A stretch of 64,000 nucleotides of DNA from Streptomyces sp. NBC_00091 (GTDB taxonomy: Bacteria > Actinomycetota > Actinomycetes > Streptomycetales > Streptomycetaceae). The notes beneath the pieces were generated by a model. The model made no database searches. It was not told the origin of the DNA and worked only from the letters and a program-made list of their open reading frames with translations. The stretch lies in the NCBI RefSeq assembly GCF_026343185.1, contig NZ_JAPEMA010000001.1:1426001-1490000 (forward strand), written 5' to 3'. Shown in pieces: positions 8,168 through 16,663 of this stretch; the first letter of the stretch is position 1; the number at the start of each line of letters is the position of its first letter. A program made the position numbers and the translations under genes.

Positions 8168-8932
8168 TCACGCCTTCAGGGAGTCCTTGCGGTACAGCCA
8201 GGCGGCCGCACCGGTGAACAGTACGAAGTACACGGCGAGGATCGCCACGTCCTTGGCCTGCGGCGCGCCACCCAGCTCGATGGCCTGGCCGAGGCCCGCG
8301 TAGGCGCGGGTCGGCAGCCACTCGCAGATGTCGCGGAGCCACTGCGGGAAGTTCGCGGTGGGCATCCACAGGCCGCCGAGGATGGAGAGGCCGAAGTAGC
8401 AGAGCATCGTGATCGGGCGGACGCTGTCCCCGCTCGCCAGGTAGCCGATGGCCACGCCCAGCGCGGCGAAGACGAGGCTGCCGGCCCAGATCGCGCCGGT
8501 GAGGGCGAACCACTGCCAGGCGTCGAGGCGTACGCCCTTGGCCGCCGCGGCGACGGCGAAGACGACCAGGATGGAGGGCAGGGACAGGACGCCCGCGCTG
8601 GCGGTCTTGGCGAGGACGTAGCCGTGTCCGGGCAGGGCGGTCAGCCGCAGCTGGCGCACCCAGCCCTTCTCGCGCTCCTTGGCGATGCGCTCGCTGTTGC
8701 CCATCAGTACGGCGGTCAGGGCGCCGAAGGAGGCCATGGCGACCATGTAGAACGCGGGCATGGTCAGTTCGGTGCCCAGGACCTTCGTGGTGCCGTCCAG
8801 GGTGCCGCCGAGCATCAGGAAGAGGGCGGCCGGGTACATGACGGTGAAGAACAGGTACTTCTTGTTGCGCAGGGCGCGGGAGATCTCCAGCCTGACCAGC
8901 TGGACGGTTCCGGAGTTGACCGTGTTCGTCAT
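8168..8932 (-). CDS. ABC-2 type transporter permease
   Basis: 254 residues with about six transmembrane helices and the ABC-2 layout (RLEISRALRNKKYLFFTVMYPAALFLMLGG; later SIAKEREKGWVRQLRLTAL-type coupling region, here ERIAKEREKGWVRQL; FAALGVAIGYL; ILGGLWMP). Start overlaps the stop of the ATPase by 4 bases, and only 4 bases separate its stop from the kinase start. Forms the membrane part of the exporter; cargo unknown, with drugs or peptides usual for the family. Confidence 0.92.
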   Translation of the reverse strand: MTNTVNSGTVQLVRLEISRALRNKKYLFFTVMYPAALFLMLGGTLDGTTKVLGTELTMPAFYMVAMASFGALTAVLMGNSERIAKEREKGWVRQLRLTALPGHGYVLAKTASAGVLSLPSILVVFAVAAAAKGVRLDAWQWFALTGAIWAGSLVFAALGVAIGYLASGDSVRPITMLCYFGLSILGGLWMPTANFPQWLRDICEWLPTRAYAGLGQAIELGGAPQAKDVAILAVYFVLFTGAAAWLYRKDSLKA

Positions 8933-9891
8933 CGGGTGGCCTCCTCGGCCTCGGTGAGGGCGATGAAGGCCTGTTCCAGGCCGAGGCCCGCGACCTCCAG
9001 GTTGCGGGGGTAGAGCCCGAGCGCGTACACGGCCCGCACGGTGGCGTCGGCGTCGCGCGACTGGAGCCGTACGGTGGAGCCGGTCAGCTCGAAGGCGGTC
9101 AGGGCGGGCAGCGCGCGCAGGATCTGCTCGTCCACCGGGCCGTCGAGGTCGAAGGCGACCTTCCGGGCGCCGGCCTTGGCCTTGATCTCGGCGGCGGTGC
9201 CGTCGGCGAGCAGCCGGCCCTTGTTGAGGACCAGGACCCGGTCGGCGATCGCGTCCGCCTCCTCCAGGTAGTGGGTGGCGAACAGGACCGTGCGGCCCTG
9301 GGCGGCCTGGTCGCGCATGGTGGCCCAGAAGGCCTGGCGGGAGGTGACGTCCATGCCGGTGGTCGGCTCGTCCAGGATGATCAGGTCGTTCTCGCCGGCG
9401 GTGGCGAGCGCGAAGCGCACGCGCTGCTCCTGGCCGCCGGAGAGCTTGTTGACGAGCCGGCCGGCGATCCCCTGGACCCCGGCCCGGCCGAGCACCTCCT
9501 CGACCGGACGGGGGCGCGGGTGCAGGGCGCAGCCGAGGGTGACGAGTTCACGTACGGTCACGTCCTCCATCAGGCCGCCGCTCTGGAGCATGGCGCCGAC
9601 CCGGCCGGCCGCGATGGCCTCGCGGGGGGTGGTGCCGAAGAGGCGCACGGTGCCGGAGTCGGCGGGGCGCAGGCCGAGGAGCAGGTCGAGGGTGGAGGAC
9701 TTGCCGGCGCCGTTGGGGCCGAGGAGTGCGACGGTCTCGCCCGGGTGGAGTTCGAGGGAGAGGCCGTCGACCGCCCGGACCGGGCCGTAGCTCTTGGTCA
9801 CGTTCTGGAAGCTCACCACGGTGCCGGTCTCGGCACCGGGGCCGCCTGCGGGGCCCGGGGCGGCGGGGTGTGCCGCGGTCGTCGTCGTCAT
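8929..9891 (-). CDS. ABC transporter ATP-binding protein (DrrA/CcmA type)
   Basis: 320 residues. Walker A GPNGAGKS (about 58-65), Q-loop MLQSGG, signature LSGGQ (151-155), Walker B LIILDEPTTG (171-180), H-loop FATHY. A C-terminal regulatory tail of about 80 residues is typical of drug-exporter ATPases. Begins with a Thr/Ala/Pro-rich stretch of about 22 residues. First gene of the exporter-kinase-regulator operon; the start ATG lies 55 bp downstream of a 22-bp palindrome. Confidence 0.94.
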   Translation of the reverse strand: MTTTTAAHPAAPGPAGGPGAETGTVVSFQNVTKSYGPVRAVDGLSLELHPGETVALLGPNGAGKSSTLDLLLGLRPADSGTVRLFGTTPREAIAAGRVGAMLQSGGLMEDVTVRELVTLGCALHPRPRPVEEVLGRAGVQGIAGRLVNKLSGGQEQRVRFALATAGENDLIILDEPTTGMDVTSRQAFWATMRDQAAQGRTVLFATHYLEEADAIADRVLVLNKGRLLADGTAAEIKAKAGARKVAFDLDGPVDEQILRALPALTAFELTGSTVRLQSRDADATVRAVYALGLYPRNLEVAGLGLEQAFIALTEAEEATR

Positions 9892-9946
9892 GGCTCAAGG
9901 CTGGCCCGTACGGGGGTGGGCGCGGCAGTGTCGCGGGTCGTGGACG

Positions 9947-9968
9947 CCGCATGACAGTTGTCATGCGG
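9947..9968. promoter_or_regulatory. Palindromic operator upstream of the exporter/two-component operon
   Basis: Perfect 10-bp arms CCGCATGACA / TGTCATGCGG with a 2-base spacer. The ATGACA-N2-TGTCAT core resembles sites bound by NarL-type regulators that control linked ABC exporters in actinobacteria and bacilli. Autoregulation by the operon's own regulator is inferred. Confidence 0.65.
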
Positions 9969-10009
9969 TGGAGGTGACGGCCCTGGTCGCGGGGCGTGCC
10001 GGAACGCCG

Positions 10010-10044
10010 CGAAGCCCCTGCCCGGGGTCCGGGAAGGGGCTTCG
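10010..10044 (-). terminator. Terminator of the YoaR-like gene
   Basis: Outer 10-bp stem (CGAAGCCCCT and complement) and inner CCCGG/CCGGG stem with a 3-base loop, 44 bp past the stop of the minus-strand gene. Confidence 0.7.
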
Positions 10045-10087
10045 TGCGACTGGCTCGACCGGGTCGGGCCGGGCAGGTCCGGGCAGG

Positions 10088-12067
10088 TCAGTTCGCGTTG
10101 GTGTCGATGGTGCCGGTCCGCTCGGCGGGGGTCTTGCCGAGGAGGGCCTTGCCGAGGGCGCCCGCGACGTCCTGCGGGGTGACGGGGGTCTTGGCGCCGG
10201 TGCCCCGGGTGATCAGGACCCCGTCGAAGGTGTTGCCGTAGGTGGCCTTCAGGGCCTCCAGGTCGTACTTCTCGACGAGGCGCCCTTCCACGGCCGTCAT
10301 GCTGAGGATCTTCGGCAGGGACTTGGCGCCGAAAGCGAGGGACTTGCCGCCCGCCGTGACCGTGGCGTTGCCGGACATCGCGGGCTGCGCGAACTCCTTC
10401 ATGGCCCGGTCCAGTTCGGTCTGGGTGACCGTGGGCTCCTTGGTGGCGGTGGGCAGTTCGACGGTGGGGGCCTTGCCGTTGGCGACGAGTTCGCGGAAGG
10501 CCTTGGTGACCTTGTCCACGGAGCCGTCGACGTCGAGGGTGGTGCCGGCCTTGCCGGGGACCGCGACGGCCTTGCCGGTGTCGAACTTGATCGTGCCCTC
10601 GGAGGCCGAGCCGGCGGCGCCGCCCAGCTCCTGGAGGGACACCCGCAGCTTCTCCTCGTCGACCGGCATGACGGCGGAGGCCGCGCGCTCGACCCCGAAG
10701 AGGGAGCCGATGACGGTGACGGGGTTGTAGTCGCTGCCCGTGGCGTTGCGGACGGTGGTCTGGCTGTCGAGGGTCAGGCCGGCCTTCTCGGGCTTCAGCT
10801 CGACCGTCTTGCCGCCGACGCTGAGCTGGAGCGGGGCGGAGGCCCGCTTGCCGAAGGCCGTCTGGAGCTTGGTGACGGCGTCGTCGCGGCTGCCGCTGAT
10901 GTCGACGCCGAGGACGGTGGTGCCCTTGGGGACGTCGGAGTGGTTCATCAGCAGCCCGGCGCCGTAGGCCACGCCGGCCAGGACGACGATGCCGCCGCCG
11001 AGCAGGACCAGCTTGGAGCGGCCCTTCTTGGCGGGCTTGCCGGGCTTGGCGCCCTTGCCGGACTTGCCGGCCTGTGCGGGCGCCGGCCGGGTCTGGCGCG
11101 GCGGCTGCGGGCCGGGCGGCGGGGCGGCCGGGCCGGGCCCGGGGACGGGCCCGGGGACGCGACCGGGGCCGGGGGCCGGGACGTCGAGGGCCTCGGGGCC
11201 GGGCCAGCGCGGGGCCTCTTCGGCGCCCACGGGTACGGTGCCCAGCGCGGGTCCGCCGGTCGGCCCGGCGGGCTCCGGGAAGGCGGGGAAGGGCTCCGTG
11301 ACGGGGCCGCCGTCGTACCCGGCGTACCCCTGGGGCGCGCCGACTCCGGGTCCGCCGACGGCGGGGGCCGGCGCGAAGCCGGCGCCGCTGCCGTGCGCGG
11401 CGGGGGGCTGCGGGCGGCCGGGCGCGGCGGGGGGCTGCGGGCGGCCGGGGGCGGCCGGGGGCGCGAAGCCGGCACCGGCGCCGGTCGGCGCGGCGGAGCC
11501 GTAGCTCGCGCCGGGCGCGGCGGGCGCCGGGGGCGGCGGCGTGACGGCCGGCGGCGTGACGGCCGGCGGGGGCGCGGCCGCCTTGCGCGGGGCGAACCAG
11601 TTGCTGGCCGGCTCGTCGGCGGGGGCCTGGGCGGGCTCCGGCGCGGGTGCGGCCGGGGCCGGGGCGAGCGCGGGGGCCTGCCCGGCGGGCCGCACCGGCG
11701 GGGCGGTGCGCGCGGGGACGGAGGCCCGCAGGGTCTCGGCCGGCGCCGGCTCGGCGGCGGCCGGGGACGCGTTCTGGGCGGCGTCCTTCACGGGCTTGCG
11801 TACGACCACGGGCGGGATCGGCCGCGAACCCGGGATGTTGATCCGGATCCGGGTCGTCAGGGTGGTCTCGGTCTTCGGCCCGTCGGTGTCGGGCGTGGAC
11901 GGGTTCGAGGTCACAGGGTTCTCCTCCGGGACGGTCGCTGCGCCAGGACCAGGTTGCACGGCCGTGGACGGATACTGGCCGGTTCCATACGGCGGCGTAC
12001 CCGAGGGGTAGGCGGCTCCACCGTGCCCCCGGGGCCCGGGGGACGAACTGTCAGTTTCACGACTCAA
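10088..12067 (-). CDS. Pro/Ala-rich membrane protein with YoaR/PG_binding_4-like domains
   Basis: About 659 residues from TTG 12067 (GGGAGA 10 bases upstream). A GTG at 11914 with better-spaced GGAGGA is the alternative start and gives 608 residues. The N-terminal half is a cytosolic, disordered Pro/Ala/Gly region with basic patches, including LTTRIRINIPGSRPIPPVV. One transmembrane helix follows (LVLLGGGIVVLAGVAYGAGLLM), then an extracellular part with two repeats of the 'putative peptidoglycan binding' fold seen in YoaR/VanW proteins (TTVLGVDISGSRDDAVTKL; VELKPEKAGLTLD; IKFDTGKAVAVPGKAGTTLD). No catalytic residues are seen. A cell-envelope role is inferred. A hairpin follows. Confidence 0.75.
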   Translation of the reverse strand: MSRETDSSSPGPRGHGGAAYPSGTPPYGTGQYPSTAVQPGPGAATVPEENPVTSNPSTPDTDGPKTETTLTTRIRINIPGSRPIPPVVVRKPVKDAAQNASPAAAEPAPAETLRASVPARTAPPVRPAGQAPALAPAPAAPAPEPAQAPADEPASNWFAPRKAAAPPPAVTPPAVTPPPPAPAAPGASYGSAAPTGAGAGFAPPAAPGRPQPPAAPGRPQPPAAHGSGAGFAPAPAVGGPGVGAPQGYAGYDGGPVTEPFPAFPEPAGPTGGPALGTVPVGAEEAPRWPGPEALDVPAPGPGRVPGPVPGPGPAAPPPGPQPPRQTRPAPAQAGKSGKGAKPGKPAKKGRSKLVLLGGGIVVLAGVAYGAGLLMNHSDVPKGTTVLGVDISGSRDDAVTKLQTAFGKRASAPLQLSVGGKTVELKPEKAGLTLDSQTTVRNATGSDYNPVTVIGSLFGVERAASAVMPVDEEKLRVSLQELGGAAGSASEGTIKFDTGKAVAVPGKAGTTLDVDGSVDKVTKAFRELVANGKAPTVELPTATKEPTVTQTELDRAMKEFAQPAMSGNATVTAGGKSLAFGAKSLPKILSMTAVEGRLVEKYDLEALKATYGNTFDGVLITRGTGAKTPVTPQDVAGALGKALLGKTPAERTGTIDTNAN

Positions 12068-12272
12068 GGCAGGTTCTCCCGGTTGGCTCCGCCACCCGTC
12101 GTACCGTGCGCGGGCAGCTCGGCGGCCCGTCCACCATACTGGCCGCCGCCCGGGCGCAACTGTCCCCCGGGAATCCGAGGTTCCTCTTGAGCTTCCGCGC
12201 GCCCCCTCCCGAGGGCCCGTCAAACCCCCGCAACCCGTCCCCGATCGGAGGGCGCGGGAGTTCAGCGGGCTG

Positions 12273-12656
12273 TCATCCGCGCGACTTCGAGGCCGAAACA
12301 GGCCCCTGCGCGGGCCCGCGCATCGTGGCACAGATCACAGCGGCCGCACTTCCCCCCAAAAGGTATGCGTACATACCCATTCCGGAGGAACCGAGCAGGA
12401 GGTCCCCTTCGGGGCGGGGGAAGCTGAGGAGGACGTAGGAGAGGAACCAGCCGCCCGCCGCGGCGCCCACCCCGAGCCCCGTGCCGATGGAGATCCGGCC
12501 GGCGAGGAACAGCCCCAGGAGCGCCAGCAGGGCGAGCAGCAGCCCGCCCGGGAACCACAGGTCCACCACGACCCAGCCGGCCGCGCCGGTCACCGCGCCG
12601 GCGACCAGCAGGCCCAGCAGGGCGGCGATCCGCCCCGGGGTCAGCGCCGTGGTCAT
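12273..12656 (-). CDS. DUF6113-type four-helix membrane protein
   Basis: 127 residues with four hydrophobic helices (about 9-28, 35-52, 60-78, 93-112) and a short polar C-terminus. Start overlaps the mshB stop by 4 bases (ATGA), so it is translated with mshB. A small membrane protein next to mshB is a conserved pairing in Streptomyces (recalled). No catalytic motif; function unknown. Confidence 0.75.
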   Translation of the reverse strand: MTTALTPGRIAALLGLLVAGAVTGAAGWVVVDLWFPGGLLLALLALLGLFLAGRISIGTGLGVGAAAGGWFLSYVLLSFPRPEGDLLLGSSGMGMYAYLLGGSAAAVICATMRGPAQGPVSASKSRG

Positions 12657-13552
12657 GCCCCCACCCCCGCGAAGAGGTCCCGCTCGCGCTCGCCGGCCGG
12701 GGCTCCGGACACACCGGCGACCAACTCGTAGTACTCGCGGGTGAACAGGGGCTGGCCCAGGTCGTTGGAGAGGGCGAAGAAGGGCCCGTCCACGGCGATC
12801 TGGGTGGCGTGCGCCCGCATGGCGGCCGTCTTCGCCTCCACCAGGACCCGCTCGCCCTCCTCGTCGCCGATCTCGGCGGTGATCCGCTCGTCGGGGACCA
12901 CGCCGGGCACGTCGTCCGGGGTCGCGATCCCCGGGAAGGCCGCGCCGGCGGCGCGCAGCCGCGCGAAGCCCTCCTCCGCGACCGAGAGCGGGACGCGGTT
13001 CCAGTAGACCTTCGCGATCGCGTGCGGGGCGCCGAGCTCCGGGCGGTACGCGGCCTCGGCGGCCAGCTCCGCGCCGCGCATGGCGACCCGGTGGGCCTGG
13101 ATGTGGTCCGGGTGGCCGTAGCCGCCGTCGGGGTCGTAGGTGACGAGGACCTGCGGGCGCAGCTCCCGGATCACCTCCACGAGGTGTCCGGCGGCCTCGT
13201 CCAGGTCGGCGGACCAGAAGGCTCCGGGGCGGCTGTTCTGCGGGGCGCCCATCATCCCGGAGTCCCGGAAGCGGCCGGGCCCGCCGAGGAAGCGGTGGTC
13301 GGCGACCCCGAGTTCCTTCATGGCGGCGGCCAGCTCGCCGACCCGGAAGGGCCCGAGGGTGTCATCGCGGTCCGGCGCCAGGTGGGCCAGCTCCGGGGGG
13401 ATGACCTCGCCCTCCTCGCCGAGGGTGCAGGTCACCAGCGCGACGTGGGCACCCTCGGCCGCGTACTTGGCCATGGTGACGCCGTTGTTGATCGACTCGT
13501 CGTCGGGGTGCGCGTGCACGAGGAGCAGACGACGGGCGGGAAGACCGTTCAT
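12653..13552 (-). CDS. mshB: GlcNAc-inositol deacetylase of mycothiol biosynthesis
   Basis: 299-residue LmbE/PIG-L family zinc deacetylase that removes acetate from N-acetyl-glucosaminyl-inositol, the second committed mycothiol step. Seen: HPDDE (15-19) supplying the His/Asp zinc ligands and the catalytic Asp, the [10 protein letters not shown] block with the third zinc His, and the MshB-specific length and C-terminal lid region ([18 protein letters not shown]). The mca amidase paralogue shares the motifs but lacks this C-terminus, so mshB is favoured. Upstream gene spacing 22 bp. Confidence 0.93.
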   Translation of the reverse strand: MNGLPARRLLLVHAHPDDESINNGVTMAKYAAEGAHVALVTCTLGEEGEVIPPELAHLAPDRDDTLGPFRVGELAAAMKELGVADHRFLGGPGRFRDSGMMGAPQNSRPGAFWSADLDEAAGHLVEVIRELRPQVLVTYDPDGGYGHPDHIQAHRVAMRGAELAAEAAYRPELGAPHAIAKVYWNRVPLSVAEEGFARLRAAGAAFPGIATPDDVPGVVPDERITAEIGDEEGERVLVEAKTAAMRAHATQIAVDGPFFALSNDLGQPLFTREYYELVAGVSGAPAGERERDLFAGVGA

Positions 13553-13574
13553 GGACCCAGCCTACGAGTACCGC

Positions 13575-13769
13575 CTACAGCTTGAGGCCACTGATCATGC
13601 TCGCCACGTTGGAGGTGAGCTGGCTGAGGGTGGGAGCGACCGTGGAACTCGCCAGGTAGAACCCGAGCAGTACGCAGACGAACGCGTGCCCCGCCTTCAG
13701 ACCCGACCTCCGGACCAGAAGGAAGACGACGATCGCCAGCAGCACCACGGCCGAGATCGAGAGTGCCAC
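13575..13769 (-). CDS. Small two-helix membrane protein
   Basis: 64 residues with two hydrophobic helices (about 3-18 and 28-44) joined by a basic Arg-Arg-Ser-Gly-Leu-Lys loop. Strong ribosome site GGAGG 12 bases before the GTG supports it as a real gene. It sits 22 bp upstream of mshB on the same strand, so probably the first gene of that transcript. No assigned function. Confidence 0.7.
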   Translation of the reverse strand: MALSISAVVLLAIVVFLLVRRSGLKAGHAFVCVLLGFYLASSTVAPTLSQLTSNVASMISGLKL

Positions 13770-13931
13770 GGCGTTTCACCTCCACGTCGAGCGGACATCG
13801 GTATGCGTACTCATGCTCGGCGAATTCATACCCACCGTGCGCTACGGATCATAACTATCCGTACCAGCGCATCGATCGAATTCCGGCAGCACGAGGGGCG
13901 CATGCCGCGCACGGCCGGGGGCGCACGAAGA

Positions 13932-13964
13932 CCGGCCGGGAGGGCTACGCGCCCTCCCGGCCGG
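13932..13964. terminator. Intergenic hairpin
   Basis: Perfect 14-bp stem (CCGGCCGGGAGGGC and complement) with a 5-base loop TACGC. Both flanking genes point away from it, so it may end an unannotated RNA rather than a coding transcript. Confidence 0.55.
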
Positions 13965-14121
13965 CTGTCGGCACCCGCACGGTCCAACGGCACCCAGACT
14001 GCCCGACCCAGATCTCGGGACAGAAACGGTCAAGTTGCCCCCGCGTTAAGCGTGTTGGGGCCGAGGCGGTACGCCCTGGCCCCACCGCACGGGGTGGCTG
14101 GAAATGATCGGTCACAGGGGC

Positions 14122-14140
14122 GTCCGAAAACCGTTCGGAC
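14122..14140. promoter_or_regulatory. Inverted repeat GTCCGAA-N5-TTCGGAC
   Basis: Perfect 7-bp arms, ending 28 bp before the cupin start, where a repressor could block transcription. Binding protein unknown. Confidence 0.45.
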
Positions 14141-14168
14141 ACCGAGGGGGCCTGCTCTACTGCCGTCC

Positions 14169-14606
14169 ATGAGCGATCTTCAGCAACAGGAGTGCGTGGC
14201 CGTGCGGACCGGAGGCTACGAGGGGGTCCAGGGCGGCTCCTTCGGGGCGGGGATCAGCGCCCAGTCGGCCGGGGCGCGGGGGCTGTGCCTGCACCGGCTG
14301 GTGATGCCGGCGGGCACCCGGGGCCGGCCCCACCTGCACGCGGGGCACGAGTCGGCCATCTTCGTCCAGTCCGGGGAGGTCGAGGTCTGGCACGGCGAGG
14401 GCCTCGCCGAGCACCTCGTCCTGCGGGCCGGCGACTACCTCTACATCCCGGCGGACACCCCGCACATGCCGGTGAACACGGGCACGCAGGACATGGTGTG
14501 CCTGGTGGCCCGGACCGACCCCGACGAGCAGGAGGGGGTCCGGCTGCTGTCCCTGCCGCAGTGGCTGGAGAGCGAGGTCGGCGCGCTCGCGGTCGGGGCC
14601 GGCTGA
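14169..14606 (+). CDS. Cupin-domain protein
   Basis: 145 residues. Single conserved-barrel cupin: motif 1 GRPHLHAGHESAIFVQSGEVEVWHGE (metal His residues in HLHAGHE, with the Glu/Gln after it), motif 2 GDYLYIPADTPHMPVN with the final His. No signal peptide. Substrate and reaction unknown; many such small cupins are dioxygenases, isomerases or small-molecule sensors. Convergent with the first peptide-transporter operon, 13 bp between stops. Confidence 0.85.
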   Translation: MSDLQQQECVAVRTGGYEGVQGGSFGAGISAQSAGARGLCLHRLVMPAGTRGRPHLHAGHESAIFVQSGEVEVWHGEGLAEHLVLRAGDYLYIPADTPHMPVNTGTQDMVCLVARTDPDEQEGVRLLSLPQWLESEVGALAVGAG

Positions 14607-14619
14607 GGCGGGCTACGGG

Positions 14620-15681
14620 CTACTCCTTCGTCAGCGAGGCGGGCGGGGGCGGGAGTTCGCCCGGGGCCGGGACCACCTGCTTCTCCGCGGCGAAGTGGCA
14701 GGCCGAGGGGTGGGCCGCCGGGCCCGAGGGGAACACCTTCGGCACGGCCAGCAGCGGGACCTCCGCCGCACAGCGGGATTCGGCCTTCCAGCAGCGGGTC
14801 CGGAAGGGGCAGCCGGAGGGCGGGTTGGCCGGGGAGGGTACGTCGCCGGTGAGGATGATCCGCTCCCGGTGGGCGCGGGCCCCGGGGTCGGGTACGGGCA
14901 CGGCGGAGAGCAGGGCCTGGGTGTAGGGGTGGGTGGGGTGGTCGTAGATCTGGGTGTCGGTGCCGATCTCGACGATCCGGCCCAGGTACATGACCCCGAC
15001 CCGGTCGGAGATGTGCCGCACGATCGAGAGGTCGTGCGCGATGAACACGTAGGAGAGGCCGAACTCGCCCTGGAGCCGCTCCAGGAGGTTGACCACCTGC
15101 GCCTGGACGGAGACGTCGAGGGCCGAGACGGGCTCGTCCGCGACGATGACCTCCGGCCGGAGGGCCAGACCCCGGGCGATGCCGATGCGCTGGCGCTGGC
15201 CGCCGGAGAACTGGTGCGGGTAGCGGTTGATGTACTCGGGGTTGAGGCCGACCACGTCGAGCAGGTCCTGGACCTTGCGGCGCCGGTCGCCCTTGGGAGC
15301 CACCTCGGGGTGGATCTCGTACGGCTCGCCGATGATGTCGCCGACCGTCATGCGCGGGTTCAGCGAGGTGTACGGGTCCTGGAAGACCATCTGGATGTTG
15401 CGGCGCACCGCCTTCAGGGCGCGGCCCGACAGCTTGGTGATGTCCTCGCCCTTGTACGAGATCACGCCGGCGGTCGGGCGTTCCAGGTGGACCAGCATCC
15501 TGGCGACGGTGGACTTCCCGCAGCCGGACTCGCCGACGATGCCGAGGGTCTCCCCCGGGGCGAGGCCGAAGGAGACCCCGTCGACGGCCTTGACCGCGCC
15601 GACCTGCTTCTTGAAGAGGACCCCCTGGGTCAGCGGGTAGTGCTTGACGAGGTCGCGGACCTCCAGGATGGGCTCAGGCAC
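14620..15681 (-). CDS. Peptide ABC transporter ATPase 2, operon 1 (DppF/OppF type)
   Basis: 353 residues. Walker [10 protein letters not shown], signature [17 protein letters not shown], Walker [14 protein letters not shown]-loop FIAHDLS, and the oligopeptide-transporter C-terminal extension with cysteines [18 protein letters not shown], which in related ATPases can carry an Fe-S cluster. GTG start overlaps the previous stop by 8 bases. Last gene of the operon SBP, permease, permease, ATPase, ATPase. Very close to the ATPase of operon 2 at 23301, including a long nearly identical DNA tract. Confidence 0.93.
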   Translation of the reverse strand: MPEPILEVRDLVKHYPLTQGVLFKKQVGAVKAVDGVSFGLAPGETLGIVGESGCGKSTVARMLVHLERPTAGVISYKGEDITKLSGRALKAVRRNIQMVFQDPYTSLNPRMTVGDIIGEPYEIHPEVAPKGDRRRKVQDLLDVVGLNPEYINRYPHQFSGGQRQRIGIARGLALRPEVIVADEPVSALDVSVQAQVVNLLERLQGEFGLSYVFIAHDLSIVRHISDRVGVMYLGRIVEIGTDTQIYDHPTHPYTQALLSAVPVPDPGARAHRERIILTGDVPSPANPPSGCPFRTRCWKAESRCAAEVPLLAVPKVFPSGPAAHPSACHFAAEKQVVPAPGELPPPPASLTKE

Positions 15682-16648
15682 CGAGGCAGTCCTTCCAGAA
15701 GAAGCAGGCGCTGGACCGGTCCGGGGCGACCTCCGCCAGCGGCGGGACCTCGGCCCGGCAGACGGCCTGGGCCATCGGGCAGCGCGGGTTGAAGGCGCAG
15801 CCGGGCGGGATGGCCAGCAGGTTCGGCGGGAGGCCCTTGATGGCGTACAGCTCCTGGCCCTTCTGGTCCAGGCGCGGGATGGAGTCGAGCAGGCCGCGGG
15901 TGTACGGGTGGGCGGGCGCCCGGTAGATCTGGTGGACGGGGGCCGCCTCGACGATCCGGCCCGCGTACATGACGGCGATCTTGTCGGCGACGTCGGCGAC
16001 CACGCCGAGGTCGTGGGTGATCAGGATGAGGCCCATGTTGAGCTCCCGCTGGAGCTCGGCGAGCAGGTCCATGACCTGGGCCTGGACGGTGACGTCGAGG
16101 GCGGTGGTCGGCTCGTCGGCGATGATCAGCGAGGGTTCCAGGGCCAGCGCCATCGCGATCATGATGCGCTGGCGCATGCCGCCGGAGAACTGGTGCGGGT
16201 AGTCCCCCACCCGCTCGCGGGCCGCCGGGATCCTCACCCGGTCCATCAGCTCGACGGCCTTGGCCCGGGCGTCCTTGCGGGACATCCCGCGGTGGACCTC
16301 GAACATCTCGCCGAGCTGCGCGCCGACGCTGAGCACGGGGTTGAGGGCGGAGAGGGCGTCCTGGAAGATCATCGCCATGTCGGCGCCGCGGATCCTCCTG
16401 CGTTCCTCCTCCTTCATCTTCAGCAGGTCCTTGCCCTTGAAGAGGATCTCGCCGCCCGCGATCCGGCCCGGCGGCATGTCGAGGATCCCCATCACGGCCT
16501 GCGCCGTCACCGACTTGCCGGAGCCGGACTCGCCGAGCACGGCGAGGGTCTCGCCCTCGTCGACCGAGTAGTTCACCCCGTTGACGGCCTTGGCGACCCC
16601 GTCGCGGGTGGTGAACTCCACCTGGAGGTCGCGCACTTCGAGCAGCAT
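15674..16648 (-). CDS. Peptide ABC transporter ATPase 1, operon 1 (DppD/OppD type)
   Basis: 324 residues from ATG 16648, with GGAG 11 bases upstream; a GTG at 16660 is in frame but touches that ribosome site. Walker A GESGSGKS, signature [17 protein letters not shown], Walker [14 protein letters not shown]-loop LITHDLG, then the C-terminal Cys motif [17 protein letters not shown]. Energises import of oligopeptides together with the second ATPase. Confidence 0.93.
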   Translation of the reverse strand: MLLEVRDLQVEFTTRDGVAKAVNGVNYSVDEGETLAVLGESGSGKSVTAQAVMGILDMPPGRIAGGEILFKGKDLLKMKEEERRRIRGADMAMIFQDALSALNPVLSVGAQLGEMFEVHRGMSRKDARAKAVELMDRVRIPAARERVGDYPHQFSGGMRQRIMIAMALALEPSLIIADEPTTALDVTVQAQVMDLLAELQRELNMGLILITHDLGVVADVADKIAVMYAGRIVEAAPVHQIYRAPAHPYTRGLLDSIPRLDQKGQELYAIKGLPPNLLAIPPGCAFNPRCPMAQAVCRAEVPPLAEVAPDRSSACFFWKDCLGA

Positions 16649-16663
16649 CTGGCGACTCACTCC

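Larger units (their letters stand above)
13770..14168. other. Intergenic region between a minus-strand gene and the cupin gene
   Basis: 399 bp without a convincing gene. It is less GC-rich than its surroundings near 13800-13890, holds the ribosome site of the 64-residue protein at the left edge, a strong hairpin at 13932-13964 and an inverted repeat at 14122-14140. Confidence 0.6.

Noticed and set aside
10088..12331. Longer version of the YoaR-like protein starting near 12331
   Set aside because: Residues before the TTG at 12067 have no family resemblance and no start with a ribosome site; sequence from SRETDSSS onward looks like a genuine N-terminus.
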